Assembly (NCBI GenBank): GCA_002070505.1
Contig: MWDJ01000005.1
Span: forward strand, 1 to 64,000
Source of the DNA: Bacteroidetes bacterium ADurb.Bin145
Lineage (GTDB): Bacteria > Bacteroidota > Bacteroidia > Bacteroidales > VadinHA17
Direction: 5' to 3'
DNA: 64,000 nucleotides
Shown: one piece after another, positions 8,965 to 17,033 of the stretch
How the letters are laid out: every line of letters begins with the position of its first letter
How positions within the stretch are numbered: position 1 is the stretch's first letter
The notes under the pieces: generated by a model
What the model saw: only the letters and a program-made list of their open reading frames with translations
Database searches by the model: none
What the model was told of the DNA's origin: nothing
Translations under genes and position numbers: made by a program

Positions 8965-8980
8965 TGTTTATTGATAAACA
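8965..8980. promoter_or_regulatory. 16-bp palindrome in the leader of the ferredoxin gene
   Basis: TGTTTATTGATAAACA is a perfect palindrome with 7-bp arms. It lies between the candidate -7 box (8988-8995) and the leftward start codon at 8958, where a bound repressor would block transcription. It does not match the Rex consensus; the binding factor is unknown. Confidence 0.4.
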
Positions 8981-8987
8981 CAAGAGA

Positions 8988-8995
8988 CAAAAGTA
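8988..8995 (-). promoter_or_regulatory. Candidate -7 box of the ferredoxin/sensory hydrogenase unit
   Basis: Read leftward the bases are TACTTTTG, matching TAnnTTTG, 30 bases before the ferredoxin start codon. The -33 element is not recognisable. Confidence 0.4.
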
Positions 8996-9179
8996 CTAAT
9001 TAATTCTCGCTGCTCATTACGACATAATAATATAATATTCAATTTTTTAATGGAAGAATGATGTCAGCCAGGTTTGTTGATTTCAAATTACACAAAGCAC
9101 CCATTTTCAAACTAATGTCAATTTAATTGATTATCAGATATATACGAATTATGTTAAAATAATTGAAAAATCTCAATTA

Positions 9180-9214
9180 TTGTTAAAACCTGAACATTGT
9201 TATTTTATTAACAA
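9180..9214 (+). promoter_or_regulatory. Two tandem Rex-type operators upstream of hydC
   Basis: The site at 9197-9214 reads TTGTTATTTTATTAACAA, which differs from the Rex operator TTGTTAAnnnnTTAACAA at one position. A second site at 9180-9197 reads TTGTTAAAACCTGAACAT, two mismatches, sharing one base with the first. The stronger site sits directly upstream of the -7 box at 9223 and covers the expected -33 position, an arrangement suited to repression. A rex gene is present downstream in the same unit (17034-17657), so NADH/NAD+-responsive autoregulation is inferred. Confidence 0.72.
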
Positions 9215-9222
9215 TAAATTAG

Positions 9223-9230
9223 TATATTTG
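9223..9230 (+). promoter_or_regulatory. Candidate -7 box of the hyd operon
   Basis: TATATTTG matches TAnnTTTG exactly and lies 23 bases before the hydC start at 9254. The expected -33 position falls inside the Rex-type operator at 9197-9214. Confidence 0.55.
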
Positions 9231-9253
9231 TAGTATGTTCTTATAATATTCTG

Positions 9254-9724
9254 ATGAACACGGAGATTGATTCGATATTGAAGAAGTATAAACCCGGAAG
9301 AAGGGATGAGCTGATCCCTCTTATGCAGGAGATACAGGATGTCAATGGACATTTATCAGAAGAGGCTATTGTAAAGATCGGAAATTATATAGGTCTGAGC
9401 ACAACAAAAATCTATGGACTTGCAACCTTTTATGATCAGTTCAGGTTCATACCGGCAGGTAAGATCCGGGTAACGGTCTGTAACGGTACCTCCTGCTTTC
9501 TTAATGGTTCCAAAGCTGTTATCAATGCCATCAGGGAACTGACCGGTCTTCAGCCCGGACAAACAGCAAGAGACGGGATATTCAGCTATGAGATTGTAAC
9601 CTGTATGGGAGGATGTAATAACGGTCCTGTTATTAGCATAAATGATGAATATTATCCTTATGTAAAACCTGAGCAGATTCCTGAGTTGCTCAACAAGCTT
9701 AAGTTCATAATTGAGAATGATTAA
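9254..9724 (+). CDS. hydC: HydC/NuoE-like [2Fe-2S] subunit of the HydABC-like complex
   Basis: Protein of 156 aa homologous to NuoE and to the gamma subunit of multimeric [FeFe]-hydrogenases. A helical N-terminus is followed by a thioredoxin-like 2Fe-2S domain with all ligands: CNGTSC near residues 76-81 and CMGGC near 117-121. It should pass electrons to or from the flavin subunit HydB. First gene of the rightward operon, preceded by a -7 box and two Rex-type sites; its TAA stop is immediately followed by the hydB ATG. No Shine-Dalgarno is visible, as usual in Bacteroidota. Confidence 0.92.
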   Translation: MNTEIDSILKKYKPGRRDELIPLMQEIQDVNGHLSEEAIVKIGNYIGLSTTKIYGLATFYDQFRFIPAGKIRVTVCNGTSCFLNGSKAVINAIRELTGLQPGQTARDGIFSYEIVTCMGGCNNGPVISINDEYYPYVKPEQIPELLNKLKFIIEND

Positions 9725-11659
9725 ATGGAAGATCTGAAGAAATTCCTGATTAACGAAGTATTATTGTTTGAATCCGACACTCTTCCTGCAGATACTGAAA
9801 AACGTTTGCAGGAGATAAGGCGGGAACGTACAAGCAAACCGGTCATTTTCATTTCTTCAGGGACTGCAGGCCTGATAGCCGGAGCAGGGAAGACATTTCA
9901 GGCTGCCCAGGCCTTTATCGGTGATAATGAGCCCGGTGCTGAGATCGTTAAAGTAGGCTGCAGCGGCCCGGCAAACTTTGAACCTTTTGTCTGCATTCAG
10001 CTCCCGGGAAAGAACAAACTTTTCTTCAGGAATATTACTGAGGATAAGGTAGATACTCTCTTAAATGGTGTATTCCATAATGATATAAACAAGGATGACC
10101 TGGTTGGGCAGCAGGGTGGCAGGGGCTTCGAATTGTGGCCGGGTATTCAGTTTATGGATGAGATATCTTTCTTCGCTCGCCAGCGAAGGGTGGTCCTTAA
10201 TAATTGCGGATGCTATGATCCGGAGAGCGTTGAAGAATACATTGCCAGAGGTGGTTATAAATCTTATGTCAAGACAATAAGGCATTACACTTACGAAGAG
10301 GTATGTAATATTATTGAACAGAGCGGCTTAAGAGGAAGAAGCGGCGGCGGATATCCTACAGGCCTGAAATGGAAGCAGGCTCTTAATACGGGATCTTCCT
10401 CAAGATTCCTTATCTGTAATGCCAAGGAAAGTGATCCGGGAGCATTCACCGACAGGCTGATGCTTGAAAGCGACCCTCACAGGCTTATTGAAGGTATCGC
10501 CATAGCAGCCTATGCAATAGGAGCCTCAACTGCGATTATCTTTTTCCGAAGAGGATCGGAACATGCTTATAAAAGACTGAAAAGAGCAATAGAAAGTGCC
10601 AGGGATTATGGTCTGATCGGCCATAACATCATGTCAAGCGGTTTCAATCTTGATATTATCATAAGAAAAGAACCCGGAGCTTTTGTCTGCGGCGAAGAAA
10701 CAGCTCTTGTCAGCACACTTGAAGGACGCAGGGGAATGCCTCAGCTTAAACCTCCTTATCCTACTACATCAGGATTATACGGTAAACCAACTGTCATAAA
10801 CAATGTGGAGACTCTTATGAATGTCCCGCTTATAATGCAGAACGGCCCTGAATGGTTCAATAGCCTCGGAACTGAAAAAAGTCCGGGCACAAAAGTTTTT
10901 GCTGTAGCCGGTAAAGGCCGTATGTCGGGAGTGGTTGAGGTCGAGATGGGGACAACTGTCAGGGAAATACTTGACGATATTGCTGATGGTATAAAGGAAG
11001 GAAAAGAGCTAAAGGCTGTTCAGCTTGGCGGTGCGTCAGGTTCGTTCATTACCGGCGATAGTCTTGATATTCCTGTCGATTATGATGCCATGAAAGAAAA
11101 AGGCATCGGAATGGGAGCAGGAGGTTTCATAATAATTGATGAGACTACATGCATGGTAGATCTCGTAAGACACCTTATGGAATTCATGCATACGGAAAGT
11201 TGCGGTAAATGCATACCATGCAGGGAAGGCACGGGACGTATGCTTGAGATTCTTGAAAGTGTCATTAGAAAACCTGTGAGTGAGGATTCAGGAACTACTC
11301 TCGAGAGATTCAAGGGAGTGATGCAGCTTGAAACGATAGCTTCAGTCATGAGAGACACATCTCTGTGCGGACTTGGACAGACAGCTCCAAATCCTTTCCT
11401 TAGTGCCCTGAAAAATTTCAGGGATGAGTTCGAGGAGCATATCTTCGACAGGAAATGCAGGGCAAATATCTGCAGGGGTCTGAGAACATTCACAATTGAT
11501 GTCGATAAATGTACAGGATGCACCGCCTGTGCTTCCAAATGCCCGGTCAATGCCATCTACGGAACCCGTCTCCAGCCTTTTTTCATTGTTGAGGACAAAT
11601 GCATCGGCTGTGGTATATGCTATGATATCTGTAAATTCAGTGCAATAAAAGTCAAATAG
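9725..11659 (+). CDS. hydB: HydB/NuoF-like flavin subunit, N-terminal 2Fe-2S site degenerate
   Basis: Protein of 644 aa: N-terminal thioredoxin-like domain (1-110), NuoF-type FMN/NAD(H) domain (RGRSGGGYPTGLKW, GAFVCGEETAL), 4Fe-4S site SCGKCIPCREGTGR with a later Cys in CGLGQ, and two C-terminal 4Fe-4S ferredoxin motifs (CTGCTACASKC, CIGCGICYDIC). Oddities: in the N-terminal module only Cys79 of the usual four 2Fe-2S ligands remains (the others are Ser44/45, Leu50 and Asn84 by position). In the flavin-site motif usually written NADEGDPGAF the protein reads NAKESDPGAF, with Lys234 in place of an acidic residue. In normal HydABC this subunit is the NADH-oxidising, electron-bifurcating centre. 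Here that role is plausible but unproven. Confidence 0.88.
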   Translation: MEDLKKFLINEVLLFESDTLPADTEKRLQEIRRERTSKPVIFISSGTAGLIAGAGKTFQAAQAFIGDNEPGAEIVKVGCSGPANFEPFVCIQLPGKNKLFFRNITEDKVDTLLNGVFHNDINKDDLVGQQGGRGFELWPGIQFMDEISFFARQRRVVLNNCGCYDPESVEEYIARGGYKSYVKTIRHYTYEEVCNIIEQSGLRGRSGGGYPTGLKWKQALNTGSSSRFLICNAKESDPGAFTDRLMLESDPHRLIEGIAIAAYAIGASTAIIFFRRGSEHAYKRLKRAIESARDYGLIGHNIMSSGFNLDIIIRKEPGAFVCGEETALVSTLEGRRGMPQLKPPYPTTSGLYGKPTVINNVETLMNVPLIMQNGPEWFNSLGTEKSPGTKVFAVAGKGRMSGVVEVEMGTTVREILDDIADGIKEGKELKAVQLGGASGSFITGDSLDIPVDYDAMKEKGIGMGAGGFIIIDETTCMVDLVRHLMEFMHTESCGKCIPCREGTGRMLEILESVIRKPVSEDSGTTLERFKGVMQLETIASVMRDTSLCGLGQTAPNPFLSALKNFRDEFEEHIFDRKCRANICRGLRTFTIDVDKCTGCTACASKCPVNAIYGTRLQPFFIVEDKCIGCGICYDICKFSAIKVK

Positions 11660-11664
11660 CTGTT

Positions 11665-13386
11665 ATGCTTTTTACTATTCAGGTAAATAATAAGAAAATA
11701 AAAGCTGAAAAAGGAGAAACAATCCTTTCAGCCCTTAACCGGAACGGTATTAAAATCCCAACCCTCTGCAGGATGAAGGATTTTTCGCCAACCGGAGCAT
11801 GCAGGATGTGTGTTGTCGAGGTTGAGGGAAGAGACCGTCTTGTTACTGCCTGTTCCCAGCCTGTTGAAGAATGGATGAAGATCAAAACACATTCTCCGAG
11901 AGTCATAACAGCAAGAAAAACAATAGTTGAACTTCTTCTGTCAAATCATCCTGATGATTGCCTTTATTGCGACAAGAAACTTAACTGTGAACTGCAGAGG
12001 CTGGCAGAGGAACTTAACATACGTGAAAGGCGCATAAAGGCAAGAAAAATCAAACCACGGCTCGACCAGTCAAGCCCGGCTATCGTCAGGGAATTGTCGA
12101 AATGCATCCTTTGCGGAAGATGTGTGAGAGTCTGTGAAGAGGTGGTGACAGCAAACTCGCTCGATTTCATCAGGAAGGGCAGTCTTACACATGTAGGGCC
12201 GGCTATGGATCGCGACTTCAATTTCTCAAGCTGTATCCATTGCGGGCAATGCGTTATGATGTGTCCTACCGGAGCTCTGCACGAAAAACATAATATCGCT
12301 GAAGTGCAGGATTTCCTGAATAATACTGAAATAGTCAAAGTCATCCAGTATTCACCACTTGTAGCTTCAGGAATAGCAGAAGAACTTGGGATAAGATTTA
12401 ACAGGGATTTTGACCGGATACTCAATTCAATGCTCCGGAGGATAGGGTTCGACAAGGTATTCCTTACCGGAACGGGAACAGATATCTGCATCTACGAACT
12501 GGCAGAGCAACTTGGCAGGAATATTGAAAAAGGCGACGTAAAACCTTTATATATAAGCGCATGCCCTGCGTGGGTCAAATTTGCCGAGCAATTCATCCCA
12601 GGGATTCTTACAAACCTCTCAACAATAAAATCGCCTCAGCAGATAACAGGTGTGCTGATTAAAACACTTATAGCTGACCAGGCAGGAATAAAGCCTGAAA
12701 AGATATTCTCTGTTTCCGCTACTCCATGCATGGCTATGAAATTTGAAGCCAGAAGAGACGGGATGATGAGAAAGGGGATCAGTGACGTGGATTCAGTGAT
12801 GACAGTCAGAGAACTTGCAAGACTGATCAGATTATACGGTATTGATGTATCAAATATAGAACCTGAACCGGCTGATGAACCAATGGCCGGAAGAAGTTCA
12901 GCAGCTTCGCTTGCGGAGGTATCGGGAGGAATGGCTGAAGCTGTAATACGTACAACCCACTTTTTGAAATACGGGATAGAACCGGATAAACAACTTATGA
13001 AGAGACTTCGTACTGGTGGTTCATTCAGGGAAATAACGGTTATGTTTGAAGGTAAAGAAGTTAGTGTCGCAGTTATAGACAGCCTTACAGGTCTGGCTAA
13101 ATTAAAAGCCTTAGTTGACGCCGGGAAACACTATGACCTTATAGAAGTTATGACTTGTCCCGGAGGTTGCATCAACGGCGCCGGGCTTCCATTCAGCTTC
13201 TCCGGCTCTGACCGGAAGAACAGGGTGAAAATGATATATCAGGCTGATGAGGTTGATGCAGTCAACCTGCCATGCAAGTCGCCTCTGCTGAACAATCTCT
13301 ACAATAAATTCATTAATGAGAATAAAGAAATTGCAGATAAAAAAATATTCCACACTCATTTTGAAAAAAGGAATGTGTTGTTATAA
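11665..13386 (+). CDS. hydA: HydA-like [FeFe]-hydrogenase subunit with altered H-cluster pocket
   Basis: Protein of 573 aa with the full accessory chain: N-terminal 2Fe-2S domain (Cys35, 46, 49, 63), His-Cys 4Fe-4S site (His95, Cys99, 102, 108), two 4Fe-4S motifs (147-157, 190-200), then the H-cluster domain. All four cysteines that hold the H-cluster cubane are kept (300, 355, 498, 502). The pocket is otherwise unusual: loop 1 is ISACPAW, with Ala299 instead of the proton-transfer Cys; loop 2 is ATPCMAMKFEA, with Thr for the usual Met and Met358 for the conserved Lys; the usual GAIFGATGG block reads ASLAEVSGG. Numbering happens to match Clostridium pasteurianum CpI closely. Canonical H2 turnover is doubtful. 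The gene follows hydB by 5 bases. Confidence 0.85.
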   Translation: MLFTIQVNNKKIKAEKGETILSALNRNGIKIPTLCRMKDFSPTGACRMCVVEVEGRDRLVTACSQPVEEWMKIKTHSPRVITARKTIVELLLSNHPDDCLYCDKKLNCELQRLAEELNIRERRIKARKIKPRLDQSSPAIVRELSKCILCGRCVRVCEEVVTANSLDFIRKGSLTHVGPAMDRDFNFSSCIHCGQCVMMCPTGALHEKHNIAEVQDFLNNTEIVKVIQYSPLVASGIAEELGIRFNRDFDRILNSMLRRIGFDKVFLTGTGTDICIYELAEQLGRNIEKGDVKPLYISACPAWVKFAEQFIPGILTNLSTIKSPQQITGVLIKTLIADQAGIKPEKIFSVSATPCMAMKFEARRDGMMRKGISDVDSVMTVRELARLIRLYGIDVSNIEPEPADEPMAGRSSAASLAEVSGGMAEAVIRTTHFLKYGIEPDKQLMKRLRTGGSFREITVMFEGKEVSVAVIDSLTGLAKLKALVDAGKHYDLIEVMTCPGGCINGAGLPFSFSGSDRKNRVKMIYQADEVDAVNLPCKSPLLNNLYNKFINENKEIADKKIFHTHFEKRNVLL

Positions 13387-13391
13387 TGATG

Positions 13392-13472
13392 CAGGGTGCA
13401 AGGTGCCACGTATCTAATTCCCCCCTTGAGGGGGGTAAGGGGGATGTTTAAAAGTTCCAGGGTGCAAGGTGC
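13392..13472. repeat. Hairpin flanked by 15-bp direct repeats
   Basis: The spacer after hydA contains a 6-bp GC stem (CCCCCC-TTGA-GGGGGG, 13420-13435) followed by TAAGGGGGATG. It is bracketed by identical 15-bp copies of CAGGGTGCAAGGTGC at 13392-13406 and 13458-13472. The hairpin type is, to my knowledge, a widespread dispersed repeat in Bacteroidota; the direct repeats could be a duplication made on insertion or part of a tandem array. It may also attenuate transcription between hydA and the next gene. Confidence 0.7.
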
Positions 13473-13506
13473 TCTGAATGCTTAATGATAAAATGAAAAA
13501 TAAAAA

Positions 13507-15468
13507 ATGCTTGTTTATACGATAAAAGAACTTTGCCGGACCTGTTATACATGTGTAAGGGAGTGTCCTGCCAAGGCTATCAGAATTGTTGGAGGCCAGG
13601 CTGAAGTGATAACAGAGAGGTGTATAGCCTGCGGTAACTGCACAAAAGTGTGCAGTCAGGGAGCCAAGGTCTTTCTCAATACTGTCGACCGGGTGTTAAA
13701 GCTTCTTAAGGATGAGAAAAAAGTAGCTGCTATCGTTGCGCCGAGTTTTCCTGCTGAATTTACGGAATTTGACGATCACAGGGTGTTGATAGGGATGATC
13801 AGATCGTTGGGCTTTGAATATGTGAGTGAAGTCTCATTTGGGGCGGATATAGTTGCGGACCGTTATAAGAAGCTTGTCACAGAGAGCAAAGAGTATTATA
13901 TCTCATCCGATTGCCCTTCAATAGTAAACTATATTAAATTCTATCATCCGGGGCTTACGGACAAGCTTGCACCGGTTGTTTCTCCAATGGTTGCCATGAG
14001 CAGGGTGATCCGGAAAAAATACGGAGAAGACACAAAGATCGTCTTTATAGGACCTTGTGTGGCAAAGAAAGCTGAGAGCAACGAAATAGACGAAGCCCTT
14101 ACTTTCACTGAACTCAGGGAGCTGTTACAGATGAAAGATATAACACCGGCAACGAGTCAGCCATCCGATTTTGATCCGCCGGTAGGAGGGAGAGGAGCCA
14201 TCTTCCCTGTTACAAGAGGATTACTCCAGACAGCCAATATAAACGATGATGCTATTACAGGGAATATTATTGCAGCTGAAGGAAGAATTGGTTTCCAGGA
14301 AGCTTTGAAGGAATTTGAGGCCGGTCTTATTAAAAACCAGCATATGGAACTCCTCTGCTGCGAAGGCTGCATTATGGGACCCGGCCTTTCAAAGAACGGA
14401 AAACAGTACACCCGGAGATCTCATGTCAGCTCATATGCTAACTCAAAAATGGCTGATATGGATTATGATACATGGATGGCTTCCTTTAATGAATTCTCAA
14501 CACTCGATCTTTCTATTCATCACCGTTCCGAAGATCACAGGTTTGATCTGCCTGCCGAGAAGGACATTGAGGAGGTATTGATATCGATGGGAAAGACGAC
14601 CAAAAAAGATCAGCTCGACTGCGGAGCATGCGGTTATGAGAGCTGTGTGGAACACGCAATAGCTATTAAGAAAGGTCTTGCCGAGGTTGAGATGTGCCTT
14701 CCATATACAATAGAAAAGCTTCACAAGTCAGTTAAAGATCTTGCACTGTCAAATGAGAAGCTGAGTTCAATGAAACAGGCTCTTAGGCAGTCGGAAAAAC
14801 TCGCCCATATGGGTCAGCTGTCTGCAGGGATAGCACATGAGCTGAACAACCCGCTCGGGGTGGTTATAATGTACAGTAATATCCTTCTTGATGAGTGTAA
14901 AGCAGATGATCCGGTAAGAGAAGACCTTAAACTGATAGTTGATCAGGCAGGCAGATGCAAGAAGATCGTGGCGGGCCTCCTGAATTTTGCCCGTAAGAAC
15001 CAGGTCAATCATCAGCTTGTGAATATTAAGGAGCTCGTTAACCATAGTTTTGATGGAGTCATTATTCCTGAAAATGTTAAGACAAGTATAAATGATGGAA
15101 TGACAAATCCTGATGCCTGGGTTGACTCTGAACAGATGATGCAGGTACTTACCAACCTGTTCAAGAATGCTGTTGACGCTATGCCTCAGGGAGGCCAGAT
15201 ACTGGTTACTCTTGAAGATACCCTGAGTGATGTGACAATATCTATTAAAGATACCGGAACTGGTATAAAAGAAGAAGACAGGGTGAAGATGTTCGAACCT
15301 TTCTATACGACGAAGAGTCTGGGACATGGAACAGGACTTGGCCTGGCTACAGCCTACGGTATCGTGAAGATGCATAAAGGCCAGATAACTGTTGAATCAA
15401 ATAATGATCCTGCAAAGGGACAGACAGGAACCAGTTTTAAAATTGTGTTGCCAAGGAAGAAGGAATAG
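13507..15468 (+). CDS. Sensory [FeFe]-hydrogenase fused to a histidine kinase
   Basis: Protein of 653 aa. Order: two intact 4Fe-4S motifs (Cys10-20 and 39-49), HydS-like H-cluster domain (about 70-335), 4Fe-4S module CGACGYESC plus Cys397 (372-397), coiled segment, then a histidine kinase with H-box GIAHELNNPLG (His444) and ATPase motifs NLFKNAVDAM, DTGTGI and GTGLGLATAYGIV. H-cluster loops: SSDCPS (Asp135 at the proton-transfer Cys position), GPCVAKKAE, LCCEGCIMGPG. Its front two thirds are paralogous to the PAS protein at 6800-8680. Response regulators follow directly at 15494 and 15891. A H2- or redox-sensing kinase is the natural reading. Confidence 0.88.
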   Translation: MLVYTIKELCRTCYTCVRECPAKAIRIVGGQAEVITERCIACGNCTKVCSQGAKVFLNTVDRVLKLLKDEKKVAAIVAPSFPAEFTEFDDHRVLIGMIRSLGFEYVSEVSFGADIVADRYKKLVTESKEYYISSDCPSIVNYIKFYHPGLTDKLAPVVSPMVAMSRVIRKKYGEDTKIVFIGPCVAKKAESNEIDEALTFTELRELLQMKDITPATSQPSDFDPPVGGRGAIFPVTRGLLQTANINDDAITGNIIAAEGRIGFQEALKEFEAGLIKNQHMELLCCEGCIMGPGLSKNGKQYTRRSHVSSYANSKMADMDYDTWMASFNEFSTLDLSIHHRSEDHRFDLPAEKDIEEVLISMGKTTKKDQLDCGACGYESCVEHAIAIKKGLAEVEMCLPYTIEKLHKSVKDLALSNEKLSSMKQALRQSEKLAHMGQLSAGIAHELNNPLGVVIMYSNILLDECKADDPVREDLKLIVDQAGRCKKIVAGLLNFARKNQVNHQLVNIKELVNHSFDGVIIPENVKTSINDGMTNPDAWVDSEQMMQVLTNLFKNAVDAMPQGGQILVTLEDTLSDVTISIKDTGTGIKEEDRVKMFEPFYTTKSLGHGTGLGLATAYGIVKMHKGQITVESNNDPAKGQTGTSFKIVLPRKKE

Positions 15469-15493
15469 AATAATTTCAGAAATTTGAAGACAA

Positions 15494-15889
15494 ATGAGGA
15501 AGAGCGATTATACAATACTGGTAGCTGATGATGATCCTGATTATCTTTTCCAGACTGTCTGCAATCTTGGAAGGGCAGGTTACAAGACCATTGCCGTTGA
15601 GAGCCAGGCGGAAGCTGAATCAGTGATGTCAAAGATAAAACCTGACCTGGCTATTTTCGACCTGATGATGGAAAGCGATGACAGCGGATTCATATTGTGC
15701 TACAAGATCAAGAAGAAATACCCAGATGTGCCTGTAATTCTTGCGACGGCAGTATCACGGGAAACAGGCATCTCGTTCAGTCTCGATTCGGAGATGGATA
15801 AGGCATGGATCAGGGCTGACAGGTACCTGGAAAAAGGTATAAGACCGGAAGAGCTGGATCAGGAAGTAATGAAACTTTTAAAGATTTGA
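15494..15889 (+). CDS. Single-domain response regulator
   Basis: Receiver domain of 131 aa without an output domain. It shows the acidic pair in VADDDPDY, the phosphoacceptor aspartate in LAIFDLMME, and the usual beta-4/beta-5 region ending in ADRYLEKGI, where the conserved lysine is visible. It lies 25 bases after the hydrogenase-kinase and one base before the next kinase, so it probably carries phosphate between the two. It could work by protein contact, as CheY does. Confidence 0.9.
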   Translation: MRKSDYTILVADDDPDYLFQTVCNLGRAGYKTIAVESQAEAESVMSKIKPDLAIFDLMMESDDSGFILCYKIKKKYPDVPVILATAVSRETGISFSLDSEMDKAWIRADRYLEKGIRPEELDQEVMKLLKI

Positions 15890-15890
15890 A

Positions 15891-17027
15891 ATGGCAGTAC
15901 TAAAGGTTCTTGTTATTGATGATGAACCCGGGATACGCTCAGGAGTCACAAGGATACTAAGGGATTTTCATGTAACTTATCCTTTTATGGATGAGGATTA
16001 TACTTACGAAATCCTTGAAGCCCCGACCGGAGAAGAAGGAATTAGTATTATCGACAATGTTAATCCGGACATACTGCTTCTTGACAATAAACTCCCGGGA
16101 ATCCAGGGCGTCGAGGTCCTTGAGTATATCAGGGAGAAGAAATACGATATTGCGGTTGCAATGATAACCTCATATGCTTCGCTTGATGTCGCGATCAAAG
16201 CCACACGTGACGGAGCAACTGATTTTATCCCTAAACCATTTACTCCACAGGAACTTAAATCGAGCATAGAGAATATTTCCAAACAGCTGTACCTGAAAAG
16301 GATCACCCACAAGATGAATAAAGAAGGGAAAAAGATTAGGTACCAGTTCCTTTCAGTGCTCTCCCATGAACTTAAAGCTCCGCTTAATGCTATTGAAGGC
16401 TATCTCAGGATGATGCAGGAAAAGCAGGCGGGTGACAGGATTGCAGACTATGCAACACATATCGACAGATCCCTTCAGAGGATCCAGAGTATGAGAAATC
16501 TAATTATGGACCTTCTCGATTTTACGAAAATAAGGCTCGAAAGAAAAGATGAGAAGATACAGGAAGTGGATCTTGAAGAGATAGCTAGAGGGGCTATGAC
16601 GACTGTCCAGCCATATGCAATCCAGATGGAGGTGGAACTCAGGCTGGATGTAAAGAAAGATTCTGTGATACTGGCTGATCCTGAAGATATTGAAATTATC
16701 TTCAATAACCTTATTTCAAATGCCGTCAAATATAATAAAGTAGGAGGGAGAGCTGAAATAGTTATAGACAGTACTGAAGATGAGGCTGTTATAACATTTT
16801 CTGATACGGGGATAGGCATTTCTGATGAAGATCAGAAAAATCTATATAAAGAGTTCATGAGGGTAAAGAATGAAAGGACAAGGAATATCTCAGGAAGCGG
16901 ACTTGGACTATCAATAGTAAGGAAAGTGATTGAACTGTACTACGGGACTATCCAGCTGGAAAGCAAAACTGATGTCGGAAGTGTTTTCACCGTCAGATTA
17001 CCTAAAAATCCAAGAACATTAAATTGA
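15891..17027 (+). CDS. Receiver-histidine kinase hybrid
   Basis: Protein of 378 aa with a receiver domain at the N-terminus (VIDDEPGIRSG; phosphoacceptor Asp in LLLDNKLPG; lysine in DFIPKPFTP) followed by a soluble histidine kinase (H-box FLSVLSHELKAPLNAIEGY, N-box NNLISNAVKYN, DTGIGI, GSGLGLSIVRKV). No membrane helix, so cytoplasmic. This order, receiver first, fits a kinase that is itself controlled by phosphorylation from the upstream hydrogenase-kinase. No DNA-binding output domain is present in the unit apart from Rex, so the final target is open. Confidence 0.92.
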   Translation: MAVLKVLVIDDEPGIRSGVTRILRDFHVTYPFMDEDYTYEILEAPTGEEGISIIDNVNPDILLLDNKLPGIQGVEVLEYIREKKYDIAVAMITSYASLDVAIKATRDGATDFIPKPFTPQELKSSIENISKQLYLKRITHKMNKEGKKIRYQFLSVLSHELKAPLNAIEGYLRMMQEKQAGDRIADYATHIDRSLQRIQSMRNLIMDLLDFTKIRLERKDEKIQEVDLEEIARGAMTTVQPYAIQMEVELRLDVKKDSVILADPEDIEIIFNNLISNAVKYNKVGGRAEIVIDSTEDEAVITFSDTGIGISDEDQKNLYKEFMRVKNERTRNISGSGLGLSIVRKVIELYYGTIQLESKTDVGSVFTVRLPKNPRTLN

Positions 17028-17033
17028 AATTAA

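Noticed and set aside
11080..12491. Long minus-strand frames (158 and 175 residues) inside hydB and hydA
   Set aside because: They mirror conserved cluster-binding segments of real genes; their Ser- and Leu-rich translations are typical of antisense frames.
14767..15375. 202-residue frame on the minus strand inside the hydrogenase-kinase gene
   Set aside because: It overlaps the intact kinase domain with all ATPase motifs on the plus strand and has no recognisable domain.
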